Below, one piece after another: positions 34,397 through 45,541 of a stretch of DNA of 64,000 nucleotides. This DNA is from Endomychus coccineus. Lineage: Eukaryota; Arthropoda; Insecta; Coleoptera; Endomychidae. The notes below the pieces were generated by a model. The model was not told where the DNA came from, did not search any database, and saw nothing but the letters and a program-made list of their open reading frames with translations. Made by a program: the position numbers and the translations under genes. The DNA lies in NCBI GenBank assembly GCA_958510875.1, contig OY294067.1, positions 192,517,322-192,581,321 on the forward strand, in the 5' to 3' direction. The first letter of the stretch is position 1. Every line of letters begins with the position of its first letter.

Positions 34397-34592
34397 TAAT
34401 TAGCGTTATCGGGTAGATAACGTTATCGGGTAGATAGCGTTATCAGTGACTCGGTCTGGCATCCAGTGTGTGTAATTAGTGTTATCGGGTAGATAACGTT
34501 ATCGGGTAGATAGCGTTATCAGTGATTGTGAGTCACCCGGATTGGCATCCAGTGTGTGTAATTAGTGTTATCAGGTAGATAACGTTATCGGG
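34397..34592. repeat. iteron-like palindromic repeats at the inner end of the left arm
   Basis: Three units start near 34397, 34473 and 34559 with TAATTAGTGTTATCGGGTAG, each followed by the palindrome GATAACGTTATC and a further GGGTAGATAGCGTTATC. The spacer contains TCGG and GGCATCCAGTGTGTG. The base composition is clearly different from the AT-rich flanks. Confidence 0.85.
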
Positions 34593-35028
34593 TTCAAACT
34601 ATTCAGGTTATATCCTATGATATAATATTAGATTCTAATGATGAGAAATGAATATATTGTAACTATATGTAAATAGATTTAACCTACAATCACTAACTCG
34701 CGGGGAATTTTCGGAGACTGGAGCACTTCGTGCAACTCGCAAGCGACTCGGAAGCGACTCGGAAGGGGCTCTAAAGCAGCTTCGAATCGTTTATGGTTTG
34801 TGTGATATGTATGAGAAATGAAATATCGCTATTCATTATATCATTTATTTTGAAGAAAGCACATTTTCATTTTAGGAGTATGATATTGAGAAGTCAATCA
34901 GATCATCAACATGCTGGGCTGCATACATATATTTTCCTCTATCGTATATGGAATGTCAACCAATCACAAATCATATAATCTGCGTACAACAGCCGTATAA
35001 TTATGATAATATATTCAACCAACAATAC
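34593..35028. other. left interior edge, no gene seen
   Basis: Contains one more decayed copy of the minisatellite block (about 34593-34720), then unique sequence up to the end of the polymerase gene. The 61-codon frame at 34793-34978 shows no domain. Confidence 0.4.
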
Positions 35029-38000
35029 TTAATCTATCTCCATCATCATATTTGAGATTGTGTAATGTCCCCAGGGAAGCGTGGCGAAAGTTCCAGGGAT
35101 CAAGTACCGCTTATCATCGTTGGGGGATAGCGCAATTTTCTCCTGACTGATGGAGAACACTTTATGTTTTTCCGCTTTGATTAAATGTTGAGTGACCGAT
35201 ACCTCTTTCCACTTTTCAAGACACTCGATGTAGTCATCAAAGTCGATCGCGTTTCTGACGACGGAAAATTTTACCCCCTTCGCTTTTTTTGAGACCCCAC
35301 AATTCCTCATTATTTCCGCAATTTCGGGCTCTTCATACTCGGCGTTCCCCAGTTGCTGAAGCTTCATAGTAACATCATCATCAGTACGAAGAACCTTCAT
35401 TGCATATAATTTAGACCTCAGGCCTACAAAATCGATCATGGGGGTTCCGTTGTTCTCATCCTTCATCTTCCCCAATACTTTCTTATTTACAAGTGGAATA
35501 TCATAGATGTTATCAGGCTGGTAGTCGCTGGTGTCGAAGTATTGATGGCAGTCACGTTTCATTACATCATAAGGGTCTTTCCCCAACTCATATATGAGAG
35601 AGTCTGTATCTGTATACAATATAGAACATCTATCCCCAAACGCTGGACCCATATACTTATGATGGAAGTCGTAGATAGTTGTCTTAGCCAAATCCAATAT
35701 AGACATTCCTACATAAATAGGTTTATTTAACCACACTTCCAACTTGTTTAGCTCAACAGCCACCAAATTCTCGTTGAAGATGGTGCAGCTCTTGAACTCA
35801 GACTTAGAAATATATGATTCAGCTCCATACCGCCCACCCCACTCGGTTAGTAGGCGTACATTCACTCTTTTACGAATATTATCCATAGTCTTACCGAACA
35901 CTGCATTATTCATTAATTTGAATAAGTTCTTCTCGAACTCATTCTTCGCAGCCTTTCGGAGGTCAGTGTTAAGATCTATGTAGGCTTTAAGCCACGGAGC
36001 TTGCTTAAATTTTAGGACTCGATGAATTTTTGTTAACACCAAACCGTTATCTATCGCCTGCTTAAGGCTACGGTAATGTATAACATACTTCTCCTTAGGA
36101 TGAAGCGTCGCCATCAATTTTGATGGTGCATTTGATGAAGCAGGGGCGTTGCCTGTTTGAGGATTAATATGTAGAGGGCAGAAGGGTAAATCTTTATGTT
36201 GATCATGCAGATGTTTAGGGTACTCCAAATCGACTTCTAAAATATATCCTACATCAGAATCATCTGGAACTGTAGTAACATCAATATTTGTATCACACCA
36301 TTCAAATCCACCATACGGCAGAGCTTGACTCATGGCCCAACCATACTGGTTATTGACGTCATAATACATCAAATAAGAATCATCTTTCGATGGATTATAA
36401 TTTGGTATATATTTATTGTTGGCGTGAGCTCTTCGCTTAGAACATACTTGACTGAGTCCGCCTCTAATCCCTTTCTCAACGAATAGAAATATATCGAGAT
36501 CTGTGAGAAGCTCAAGTTCTTGTTTCGTATGTTTCAGCATCGCATCCCAAGTAAAGCCGGGAAGTGTAAAGTAGTGCGCAGGATCCAGATTATATGTTTG
36601 ATGACAGCTAGTTCTGAATTGCTCGAAAACATCAGCTAGAAGCATTATGTCCGTCTTCATGTACAAATCGACATATTGTCCCAAGTTTCGACATCCAAAT
36701 TTTTCCCATATATGCTGAGCTCGCTGGTATAATCTTCGGGGGCACGGCTTATCCTCCAATTTATTGAAGAAGGCCTCAATAGGGGGTGAAACCGAATCGG
36801 AAAACCGATCGAAAGAGTCGATGTAATCATAGGGCATCACCCCCTTCTTAGTTAATAGTTCAACTTGCTCATCGCCACATGCCCCAAACTGGCATTTTAA
36901 ATTTGGGAATTCCTCCAAGTATGACGCTAGCTTATCCAGGGAGGAATTCATAAATCTGAACGAGTCAATGAACCTCAATTGAATGGGGGTATCATCGACA
37001 TGCTTAGTAAAACTGATATATTTCTCCTTAGTTATTGGGAGTAAGTCGATTTTACCTCCCATTCGCGAAGCCACATCTTCGATGATAAAGTTGGCATCGT
37101 AGTTATTGAGATTGTGGAAAACTACCGGAACAACATGCGTATCCTGGTAGTTAATGTTGCAACCTTCATGGGCGGTCCCCCGATAATTTTTCAACGGTAG
37201 CAGGTGATTATGATCCCGAACTTTTTTATCAGCTTCCGAGAATGGTTGTTCACAAATATGACAATATTTTGCCCTTCTGAAAGCAGCTTCTTCATCCTGT
37301 GTCATATCGATGTCATATGGACACCAGAAAACTGTACCCAAATCTTCTGCGAGAGTCTTCATCTGATCTGCGAACCAGCTCATACAATCCTCACCGCGAT
37401 AGGCTCGATAGAAGGATAGGGAATCTTCATATGAACATTTCATGTAATATCCGATAGCTGCAGGGATATGTTGCTGCGTCTTTTTCGGGTCTGAAGTGGG
37501 ACTAAGAACGCTTTCCAAATCTGCGTATACCACAAATGGAGCTTTCACTTTATTCTTGAAATTTTTGAATTTTAGGATATTCTTTCCAACTTCAGGCATC
37601 TTAACCTTACAGCTATTCAGCTTCTCACAGTCCTCAGTATGTTTATCTAACTTCTCCTCAGAGTGGAAGTAATGGAGGCAACGTTCGCAAAAGAATTTTT
37701 TGTGAGCTTTTTTACTCAGCTGCGAAGAAACAAGGCGTGATAGATCTTTGATCCATACGTAATGGAAACGAATTGGGGTCGCATCATCGCTATCTTCTTC
37801 TTCCTTCCCAAAGTAACGATTTTGAATAAGTAGAAGGTTAACGTGTCTACCCCTCTTCTCCTTCGTAAGGTAGGTAGGTAATGTAACGAATGACTTTCCA
37901 CTTTTATTTAAGATGTATATGTTGATGGAGACTTCATTCTGCTTCTCAAAGTTAGGGATCTGACGCATTGTCATCGGAAATTGAACCCCTTTCAATTTTA

Positions 38001-38847
38001 ATACTTCCTTGTAGTGAGGGTACGAGCTAACTCTATCTGAATGTGGGTTAGTAGTAGGATGTAACCCTGCTGTCACTGCCCATGCAAAGCAAGCATCATC
38101 GTCATTTTTCACATTAATGCAAGCCTTCTTACGTCTAATCTGGGCGGGTAAATCAATATACGATGACCCCAGTTGAGGTGTGAATTTGTTGATATTCACC
38201 CCCAAATTCATAATCTTCGTCAACGCCCACCCGCTGTCTCTTTCTTGGAACTCTTCCATTTGGGTTAATATCGGCTCCATAATCTTATTATCAAACCAAC
38301 TTTCCAAGTGGGTGTCCCGAAAGATTGGTGAATTGGATGTGGTGAAGTACTTGAATTCAGTGGTTATCTGCTCCGCCTTAGCAATCTGGAATTCCCCACA
38401 GAATACGGCATTAACTTTAACCGCCTCGTCATTCTTGAGGGCATTCCGAATTCTACTCTTGAAGAGGGCCTTACAGTCTCCTAGAAACGCTTTGGGATCC
38501 TTATGTTTCAAGTTTGAAAGGATCCCAGTACGGATTCGGTTGTTGAATGCAGACATGGAATCAGTCCAATGAACTCGATCCCACGCTGTTACTTTTCTCG
38601 AATCCACACCAGAACCCCTCTTCTGCTCAGATTTTATCTGGATCCGCAGCGTCTTCAGAGCTCCCAATGCTGATAGCAGCTGCTGCTTCTCTCCAATAGT
38701 TTTCACCGATTTTAAGGTTTTATGAATTCTCCTTATTCCTAAAGAGCATTTCCGCAATCCTTCGGCAGCCACTGCTCCATCATAGTGCGGTGTTAGAAGA
38801 CCAAGTAGAGCCGCGATATGCTTCACCAAATCAGTGAAAATGGACAT
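35029..38847 (-). CDS. protein-primed family B DNA polymerase (Polinton type), 1272 aa
   Basis: Intact frame. A basic N-terminal extension (1-150) and an EFQERDSGWALTKIMNL block (about 199-215) precede a CCHC-type finger (C387, C390, H403, C407). Exonuclease motifs: Exo I YADLE (D443, E445), Exo II NLNNYD (D584) and Exo III YMKTD (Y729, D733). Between Exo I and II lies an endonuclease VII-like zinc module (C529, C532, DHNH 545-548, C563). Polymerase motifs: A YYDVNNQYG (D830), B KLMNNAVFGK (K977) and C YTDTDS (D1080, D1082), then LRSKLY near 1143. All catalytic residues are present. This family starts synthesis from a terminal protein and replicates linear elements end to end. Length fits Polinton polymerases. 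The start at 38847 is the first ATG; no TATA-like box was assigned. Confidence 0.95.
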   Translation of the reverse strand: MSIFTDLVKHIAALLGLLTPHYDGAVAAEGLRKCSLGIRRIHKTLKSVKTIGEKQQLLSALGALKTLRIQIKSEQKRGSGVDSRKVTAWDRVHWTDSMSAFNNRIRTGILSNLKHKDPKAFLGDCKALFKSRIRNALKNDEAVKVNAVFCGEFQIAKAEQITTEFKYFTTSNSPIFRDTHLESWFDNKIMEPILTQMEEFQERDSGWALTKIMNLGVNINKFTPQLGSSYIDLPAQIRRKKACINVKNDDDACFAWAVTAGLHPTTNPHSDRVSSYPHYKEVLKLKGVQFPMTMRQIPNFEKQNEVSINIYILNKSGKSFVTLPTYLTKEKRGRHVNLLLIQNRYFGKEEEDSDDATPIRFHYVWIKDLSRLVSSQLSKKAHKKFFCERCLHYFHSEEKLDKHTEDCEKLNSCKVKMPEVGKNILKFKNFKNKVKAPFVVYADLESVLSPTSDPKKTQQHIPAAIGYYMKCSYEDSLSFYRAYRGEDCMSWFADQMKTLAEDLGTVFWCPYDIDMTQDEEAAFRRAKYCHICEQPFSEADKKVRDHNHLLPLKNYRGTAHEGCNINYQDTHVVPVVFHNLNNYDANFIIEDVASRMGGKIDLLPITKEKYISFTKHVDDTPIQLRFIDSFRFMNSSLDKLASYLEEFPNLKCQFGACGDEQVELLTKKGVMPYDYIDSFDRFSDSVSPPIEAFFNKLEDKPCPRRLYQRAQHIWEKFGCRNLGQYVDLYMKTDIMLLADVFEQFRTSCHQTYNLDPAHYFTLPGFTWDAMLKHTKQELELLTDLDIFLFVEKGIRGGLSQVCSKRRAHANNKYIPNYNPSKDDSYLMYYDVNNQYGWAMSQALPYGGFEWCDTNIDVTTVPDDSDVGYILEVDLEYPKHLHDQHKDLPFCPLHINPQTGNAPASSNAPSKLMATLHPKEKYVIHYRSLKQAIDNGLVLTKIHRVLKFKQAPWLKAYIDLNTDLRKAAKNEFEKNLFKLMNNAVFGKTMDNIRKRVNVRLLTEWGGRYGAESYISKSEFKSCTIFNENLVAVELNKLEVWLNKPIYVGMSILDLAKTTIYDFHHKYMGPAFGDRCSILYTDTDSLIYELGKDPYDVMKRDCHQYFDTSDYQPDNIYDIPLVNKKVLGKMKDENNGTPMIDFVGLRSKLYAMKVLRTDDDVTMKLQQLGNAEYEEPEIAEIMRNCGVSKKAKGVKFSVVRNAIDFDDYIECLEKWKEVSVTQHLIKAEKHKVFSISQEKIALSPNDDKRYLIPGTFATLPWGHYTISNMMMEID

Positions 38848-40179
38848 CTTGATCTGTGGTAGAATTGAAAATTAGTAAATGTTATCGTTTGAAAAATGGA
38901 TAAGATCTTCTCCAACTTCCACCTGAGAATTATTGAAGGAGAACTCGAGTGATATATACCTAAGGAAATTATACGGAATCCGGTTTTCTGCTGAGATTAC
39001 AGACGACTTATATGGAAACAGCAGGATGATATTTATAAAATTTTACTCTCCAAATCACCCCTTTATATAAACTCTCGAACGTTATGTACCGGCGACTTAT
39101 AAGGTTATATGTTGCTGTATAAATTACCTATATGCAGCTGGATGATATAAATGTATCTAATTTTACTCTCCAAATCACCCCTTTATATAAACTCTCGAAC
39201 GTTATATACCGGCGACTTATAAGGTTATATGTTGCTGTATAATCACCCGTATGACTTAAACTGAGGTTATGAGTATATTACATGCTGGTATATCACTTCA
39301 TCGACGACCGAATATTGAACTTTTTTCTAATATTGGAGGAGAGATTACAGATATTCAAAAACCTTGATTAGCGTAAACACATACGTACACTTAGGATATA
39401 TTCAGAGACAGCTTTAGCTCGAAATCATTAAATATGTTCACGTTATTAGCCTCATAACAAGAATTTTTCATCAACATATCTCTCACAGTTCTTGTTATCA
39501 GTTTCCGTTTACTTAATTCTATTAGTTTTAATTTCACTCGCTATCAACCGCAATATGAGAATTTTTTGAACTCTATTCACATTATCAGTTTCCGTTCTAA
39601 TGAATTCTAATGGTCTTAATTTCTTTCATTATCAATTTCCGGTTAACTGCAATATGAGAATTTCCGATCTAATAGGTTATGAATTCTAACGGTTTTAATT
39701 TTCTTTCATTATGAATTTCTTATTCAGAATCGTTATCTAATTTTTGAACTTTGTTCACATTATCACCCCTCAATTACTCAAGACAGCAATTTTTATTCGG
39801 GATAGTGTGAGATTTTTCAACTTTGCTCCATCAGTTTCCATCATAATTAATTATCAGCCTTATTTTCTCTTTTACTATCTTGAGTTGAAACAGCAATCAG
39901 CAACAGCGGTTTTCTCATTATTACATATTTTCTCAGCTGATCAATACATGTTTCCGTTTGACTATTTATTAATGAACTTCTAACCCCACCTTGAATTTAT
40001 GAGCAATCTATCACTATTTCAGACTTGAATTTATAGGTAATCGAATGATTTTCACTATTTTTTACTTATATACCATCATTCCGTAATTAGCTAATTCAAT
40101 TCATCAGATTATGAAATAAAGAATGATTCTAATAAACTTTTTTTTATTTGTGCAATTATCATTCATAATTCAGGATATA
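38848..40179. other. interior spacer, probable polymerase promoter region
   Basis: Two copies of a ~120-bp unit (39020-39120 and 39140-39240; TTTTACTCTCCAAATCACCC, TACCGGCGACTTATAAGG) lie upstream of the polymerase ATG and may be promoter repeats. Then AT-rich sequence with repeated TATCAGTTTCCGTT words (39490-39740). ORF 39744-39983 (+) has no recognisable domain. Confidence 0.5.
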
Positions 40180-40515
40180 TTACGGGTATCTAAACATTAC
40201 ACTGCCATATTTATCTCCATGATTGATACACCCACATTTTGTAAGCAATTTTTCCGAATCGCTATTTGAGCAGAATGCTGAAAATTGATTCATCTTCTTG
40301 GTGTGCATTACCAATTTTGCTGCATATCCTTTTTTACGGTACTCCTTCAGGGTATAAATGAAATTCATCGTTTTTGGATTGGTATGTTTACCCAGTGGAT
40401 CATAATCCATACTAGACATTAGCACGAAAGAGGCTGGTTTATCATCTATGTATAATACATAACATGACACCCTCTGATCCTGACACCACATCTCGATAAT
40501 GATGCGTGTAATCAT
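40180..40515 (-). CDS. GNAT-like N-acetyltransferase, 111 aa
   Basis: The minus-strand frame from ATG 40513-40515 contains YVLYIDDKPASFVLM (beta strands 2-3 of a GNAT fold), TMNFIYTLKEYRKKGYAAKL (about 49-68, motif A with the RKKGYA acetyl-CoA pyrophosphate loop) and a C-terminal FCSNSDSEKLLTKCGC segment that fits the beta5-alpha4 region. GNAT enzymes move acetyl from acetyl-CoA to amines or protein N-termini; the substrate here cannot be predicted. At 111 aa it is shorter than the typical 140-170, lacking the N-terminal strand and helices. It shares strand with the polymerase 1.3 kb away. Polintons are not usually described with a GNAT gene. Confidence 0.6.
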   Translation of the reverse strand: MITRIIIEMWCQDQRVSCYVLYIDDKPASFVLMSSMDYDPLGKHTNPKTMNFIYTLKEYRKKGYAAKLVMHTKKMNQFSAFCSNSDSEKLLTKCGCINHGDKYGSVMFRYP

Positions 40516-40880
40516 ATCCTCTTCTAGATGAAACTATCGAATTTCTCTAATAGCTTTCTCTCCATATAAAAATGTTATCTTCTCCATGAGCCTCTCAAAA
40601 TGGAATGTTCATAAGGATATTAAATTACCTACTTCTGAGGCGGGGGCGCTATTGAGATTATGAGTATATTACACGCTGGTATATTACTTCATCAACGACC
40701 GAATATTGAACTTTGTTTATATCAACCCATACGCATTGTTTTTACATATATAAACTATGTAGTCACTTATTCTACATCTACAGATATAAAACAGTTGCAC
40801 CCTATCCCATTTTCTTCCGATTCTGATAATGTCATATTTATGCGCTCCCCTCCAATTTTACATATAGATTTTTTGTGTTG

Positions 40881-41170
40881 AAATTCATATTCTACACATC
40901 AAGGCCTTTCATTCAATACCCATGAAGCTATGGTTGCAACAAAATTTACAGTTTTTCCTGTTTATCCCCTCGATATTAGATTTTTCTCTATGTAAACCAT
41001 AAAATTCATACTCTACACATCAAGGATTTTCATTCAATACCCATGAAGCTATGGTTGCAACAAAATTTACAGTTTTTCCTGTTTATTCCCTCGATATTAG
41101 ATTTTTCTTCATGTAAACCATAAAATTCATACTCTACTTGTTGAGACCTTTCATTTGATACCCATAAAAC
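40881..41170 (+). repeat. 121-bp tandem repeat, 2.4 copies
   Basis: Units start at 40881, 41002 and 41123 with AAATTCATACTCTACACATC and include CATTCAATACCCATGAAGCT. Related words occur at 60640-60800, outside the element. Confidence 0.9.
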
Positions 41171-41385
41171 CCCACTTTAAAAAATAAAAATTTCAAATCC
41201 TTATCGCGAGAGATCGACCAAATTGATTGACGTATAAATAGTATATTCTCATTCAGAACATCACATACATTCTGAATATGCAATAAAATCGCTACTTCCG
41301 GTGTGATAATGTGTCGACTATATAATCTACTTCCGTTAGATGCACATGAATGTCTGATTTTTAGAAATTAATCAATTTAATATAT

Positions 41386-41915
41386 GTGTAAAGCAACATT
41401 TTTTGAATGAAAAGTCACAAGGTGGTTCTTTCATAGCCGTCAGGCGACAATTCCCTTTAATGCTGCTAAAGCAAATGAAAAACACTGTATATACCTTACC
41501 TCTGATGGTAACAACCCATTTTGTAGGTGGGAATTACAGATACCGAAGTTGATACTATCTCTCCCCTAAAGGAGATACCTGTCGTGTTTCCATTTGGGAA
41601 AAGTCGACCACCCTTTAGACCTTAGGATAGATGGTGAAGCATAAAAGTGGGGGTGTAAAGCAACAATTTTTGAATGCAAAGTCACAAGGCGGTTCTTTCA
41701 TAGCCGTCAGGCAACAATTCCCTTTAATGCTGCTAAAGCAAATGAAAAACACTGTATATACCTAACCTCTGATGGTAACAACCCATTTTGTAGGTGGGAA
41801 TTACAGATACCGAAGTTGATACTATCTCTCCCCTAAAGGAGATACCTATCGTGTTTCCATTTGGGAAAAGTCGACCACCCTTTAGACCTTAGGATAGATG
41901 GTGAAGCATAAAAGT
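41386..41915 (+). repeat. 267-bp tandem duplication
   Basis: Units 41386-41652 and 41653-41915 are about 97% identical (GTGTAAAGCAAC start, AGGATAGATGGTGAAGCATA end). They contain TATCTCTCCCCTAAAGGAGATA, a short hairpin. No ORF. Confidence 0.9.
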
Positions 41916-42814
41916 AAGGTATAAATATGTTAACTTACATTATTATTGCACTAAAGCACTGACACTTGATTGAAAGTTTTTCACAAAAATATATTTAACG
42001 CGCTAAACACAGAGCACATGTTGGTACGACTTACTTGTTCCGAACCAAGCTGTCGATTTACCTTCTTCGAGCTGGTTAACTTTTTTCGTAGGTAATCTCT
42101 GTAATAGAGAACACGAGTTTAATGCTTCCATGCTATAACAAGGATAAATATTACTCAAAAGAATTCGGTATATTTCCAAAACATCGATCGAGAAAACAAT
42201 AGTGGTAATAATCGGTGTGAATCTGAGTGTACAATAGTAAGTAAATGTAATAATCGGTGTGAATTCAAGTGGAGAGCTAGCATGTTGACAATTTGAAATA
42301 AAAGTTCCCTAAATCGAGTTTATTATCATACGAATCATATTCATTTGAAATATATCAACTTGAAAGTTTTCTCAATCAAATAATAATATAGACTTACCTC
42401 AAATTGCACCACACAAAAAACACGAGTTGCACGTTAGAGAATCAAATGTGTAATGATTAAATTATAGTCGAGACAATACCATTTCCACCTTCTTATCTAC
42501 GCTGCGCGCAATTCCTACAGTTGCCTACGTGACACATTCCCACGATAATTTGCTGAGTTATCAATATCAGCAAAAGAAACGGTTTACGTTTTCATTTTGT
42601 TGTTGATAAGATTAATATTTCAAACTAAGCATTTCTCGTAGATAAAATATCAACCAATCAGTTGGTTGCAAAACAAAGTGTTATCTGTTTCCGTTTAAAA
42701 TTGAATACAATGGCTCTATTATCTACCACATACAAGTTACGACTTGTTGATGACCTCATTGATAAGATTAATATTTCAAACTAAGCATTTCTATTTATAC
42801 CTAGACCAAACTCG

Positions 42815-43010
42815 CAATCACGCTATCTAGCCGATAACGTTATCTACCCGATAACACTAATTACACACATCGCCAGCATGGGTGACCCACAATCACGCTA
42901 TCTACCCGATAACGTTATCTACCCGATAACACTAATTACAGACCGAGTCACTGATAACGCTATCTACCCGATAACGTTATCTACCCGATAACGCTAATTA
43001 CCGAGTCGCT
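42815..43010. repeat. iteron-like palindromic repeats, right arm
   Basis: GATAACGTTATCTACCCGATAAC recurs in three units on the plus strand (read as its two 20-nt-or-less halves GATAACGTTATC and TACCCGATAAC). Spacers differ from the left arm (for example a CATCGCCAGCATGGGTGACC insert). Confidence 0.85.
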
Positions 43011-43067
43011 TCCGAATCGCACGAAAATGCTGCAGCCTACGAAATCCCCTCGCGAGCTAGTGTTTGT

Positions 43068-43998
43068 AGGTTAAATCTATTACATGTAGTTACAATATAT
43101 TCATTTCACATAATTAGAATCTAATATTATATCACAGGATATAACGTGAATAGTTTGAATATAAGCACATTTAACATTTAGTTATATGATTAGTGATTGT
43201 TGTTTCATTTACATTTTAGCTGTAGCTGTAATATTATTATTATCGATATGCACTTTTCGTCCTATTTATTAGAATATATTTTATATTTCCCCGATTAATT
43301 TTCGAGTATAAACATATTTAACACTTAGCTATAAGAATAATAATAATTATGTAGCTGCAATATTATTATATTCAAATAATTAATGTTCGAGTATAAACAT
43401 ATTTAACATTTAGATGTAGCTGCAATATTATTATTGATATCTATTCACATGTAGTTACAATATTATTATTATTGATATCTATTTACATATAGTTACATTA
43501 TATTCATTTCTCATTATTAGAATCTAATATTATATTCATTTCTCATTATTAGAATCTAATATTATATCATAGGATATAGCCTGAATAGTTTGAATATAAG
43601 CACATTCAACACTTAGTTATTGGAATAATATTTATTGTAAGCATGATTAGAGTAATTGATTGGCGGTTCATTTACATTTAGATATAGTTGCAATATTATT
43701 ATTTTCGATTTGCACTTCTCGTCCTATTTATTAGAATATATTTTTATATTTCCCAGATTAATTTTCGAGTATAAACATATTTAACACTTAGCTATAAAAA
43801 TAATGATTATGTAGCTGCAATATTATTATATTCAAATAATTAATGTTCGAGTATAAACATATTTAACATTTAGTTATAAGAATAATGATTATGTAGCTGT
43901 AATATTAATATCGATATATACTTTTCATTGTATTTATTAGAATCTAATATTATATCACAGGGTATAACTTGAATAGTTCAAGTATAAGCACATTTAAC
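43068..43998. repeat. AT-rich minisatellite, right arm
   Basis: Reverse complement of the 33400-34330 block. Confidence 0.85.
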
Positions 43999-44274
43999 AT
44001 TTAGTTATAAGAATAATAACTATGTAACTGTTGTGTTGAAGAATGATCAATTTTCGATAATGAAATGCTTATGTATTCATTCAGAATCTAGCGAACCCTA
44101 ATTGATTTTGAGGGGTTAGTGCTCGTGCAGTCATCCTCCTCCGATAAGCATTTTGATGAATCAATAATCCGTTCTAATCAATTTGTATGTAGTCATACTT
44201 ATCTGAAAAACTGGTGAGGAAACAATAACCTTAACGATTATTAGGAATAAAACTTGTTATTTTGTTATCGATTG

Positions 44275-44409
44275 CTAGTGGTTTGTAGGCCTCCTGGGGA
44301 CGCTTTCCACTTTATCAAAAAAGCAACGTGCCATAAGTTCTACCTCTTGGGTGGTTGGGAAACGGACTTGATCTCTATAAAAACTCCTTGCTTTCTTATA
44401 AGTTTCCAT
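44275..44409 (-). CDS. 44-aa ORF, right-arm copy
   Basis: Mirror of 32989-33123, open from ATG 44407-44409 to TAG 44275-44277, with the same acceptor-like site upstream. Both copies are intact. Function unknown. Confidence 0.4.
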   Translation of the reverse strand: METYKKARSFYRDQVRFPTTQEVELMARCFFDKVESVPRRPTNH

Positions 44410-44490
44410 TGAAATTGATTAAAACCTGTGAAAATAAAAAAAATTTGTTCATCATTATAACTTTTACGTGACTGTTTGTCTACATGTTTT

Positions 44491-44563
44491 TAACTAGTGG
44501 TGTAATTGGTAAACACCCTGGTTTGGAAATCCAGAAATGTGGGTTCGAATTCCGCCTATGGTT
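44491..44563 (+). tRNA. tRNA-Ser-like unit, right-arm copy (decayed)
   Basis: Mirror of 32835-32907: box B GGTTCGAATTCC, D stem GTGT/ACAC, anticodon loop TTGGAAA, acceptor stem lost. Confidence 0.5.
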
Positions 44564-45541
44564 GAATCTTTCACGTTTATTCATCTTTATAATCCTATGT
44601 TAAATTATCTAAGTTATCTTCATGATTCAGAAAATTTAATTCTATATCTCTTAAGTTACATACACGATGGATTAAAAATGTATTTTGTTATATAGCAATC
44701 GAGCTGTACAGACAGTTCGAATAATCATCGTGATGCGTGACACCGCTTCGTCTAGATTCTGTATAGGTATTGGGCTCCAACCCTCCCGCACCTATATATT
44801 GTATACCTCGAATTACCGAATTCGCCGCAAATCTTATTATATAACGTTTACAGCGCTTATAGGGTACTACGTTAATAATTATTAACAATATTTCCACCAC
44901 CAGCAGCTAGATTTCGGGTCATATTATGCGATTTACAATCAATATGATTCGAATATATATACATACTACATGTTTGATTTAAAATAAAGTATTCTCATTG
45001 CGTTTTTGGAGGTGATCGGCGTAACTTCCTTATCATTCATATCAGCTGTAGCTCTACCGCAAAATATGATAGTGAATATTGTTCAACCTGCCACAAAACT
45101 TATTTTGATTTATATCGGATAATTTATGAAACATACATGAATGAATATTATAGCGAATTATGTTTACTTCGGTACTAATTTTTGGAAAAAACATTTTATA
45201 TATTCGTATTACTTTCAGATAACTTATGAAACTACTTCAACATTGAAGGATCGTGCATCATTACGATAATTCCAAGTTGAATACATTGCTCTTGGAGATG
45301 ATTTAGCACAACCTTATCGCTCAAGTGAGCTAATGATGCATAATCATAATATTATAACGAATATTGTACTCGCTAGTACTAATCAAGCAAAACACCCTTA
45401 GATGATTTAATAGTTATTTCTGCAAACGCTTCATAATATCGCTATTATGAGAAGCAGCATTTTTGTAAACTATCGCATGTTAGATGTTATGACCCCTTAT
45501 TGAAGACTTGTGGAGCAGCCAATGCATCGCGACCGATATCA

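Larger units (their letters stand above)
30512..34592. repeat. Polinton terminal inverted repeat, left arm (~4.08 kb)
   Basis: From the tip inward: short imperfect repeats around CTATGGTTC/CTAACTAT (30655-30800), three tandem tRNA-like units (30847-31156), a region with small ORFs (31085-31857), unique AT-rich DNA, a tRNA-Ser-like unit (32835-32907), a 44-codon ORF (32989-33123), an AT-rich minisatellite (33400-34330) and iteron-like repeats (34397-34592). Position x pairs with 77398 minus x in the other arm, exactly over most of the length. Confidence 0.9.
40516..42805. other. right interior, repeats but no recognised gene
   Basis: ORF 40660-40881 (+), starting MSILHAGILLHQRPNIELCL, is preceded by sequence nearly identical to 39274-39310 (GAGTATATTACATGCTGGTA), so a short N-terminal segment is duplicated in the element; no domain. 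After the two tandem arrays, 41916-42805 is AT-rich with a direct repeat of AAGATTAATATTTCAAACTA at about 42607 and 42759. Confidence 0.4.

Noticed and set aside
35542..38572. ORFs antisense or out of frame to the polymerase gene (35542-35730, 35744-35983, 37204-37419, 37716-37901, 38180-38572)
   Set aside because: They lie wholly inside the intact polymerase frame and have no recognisable domain.
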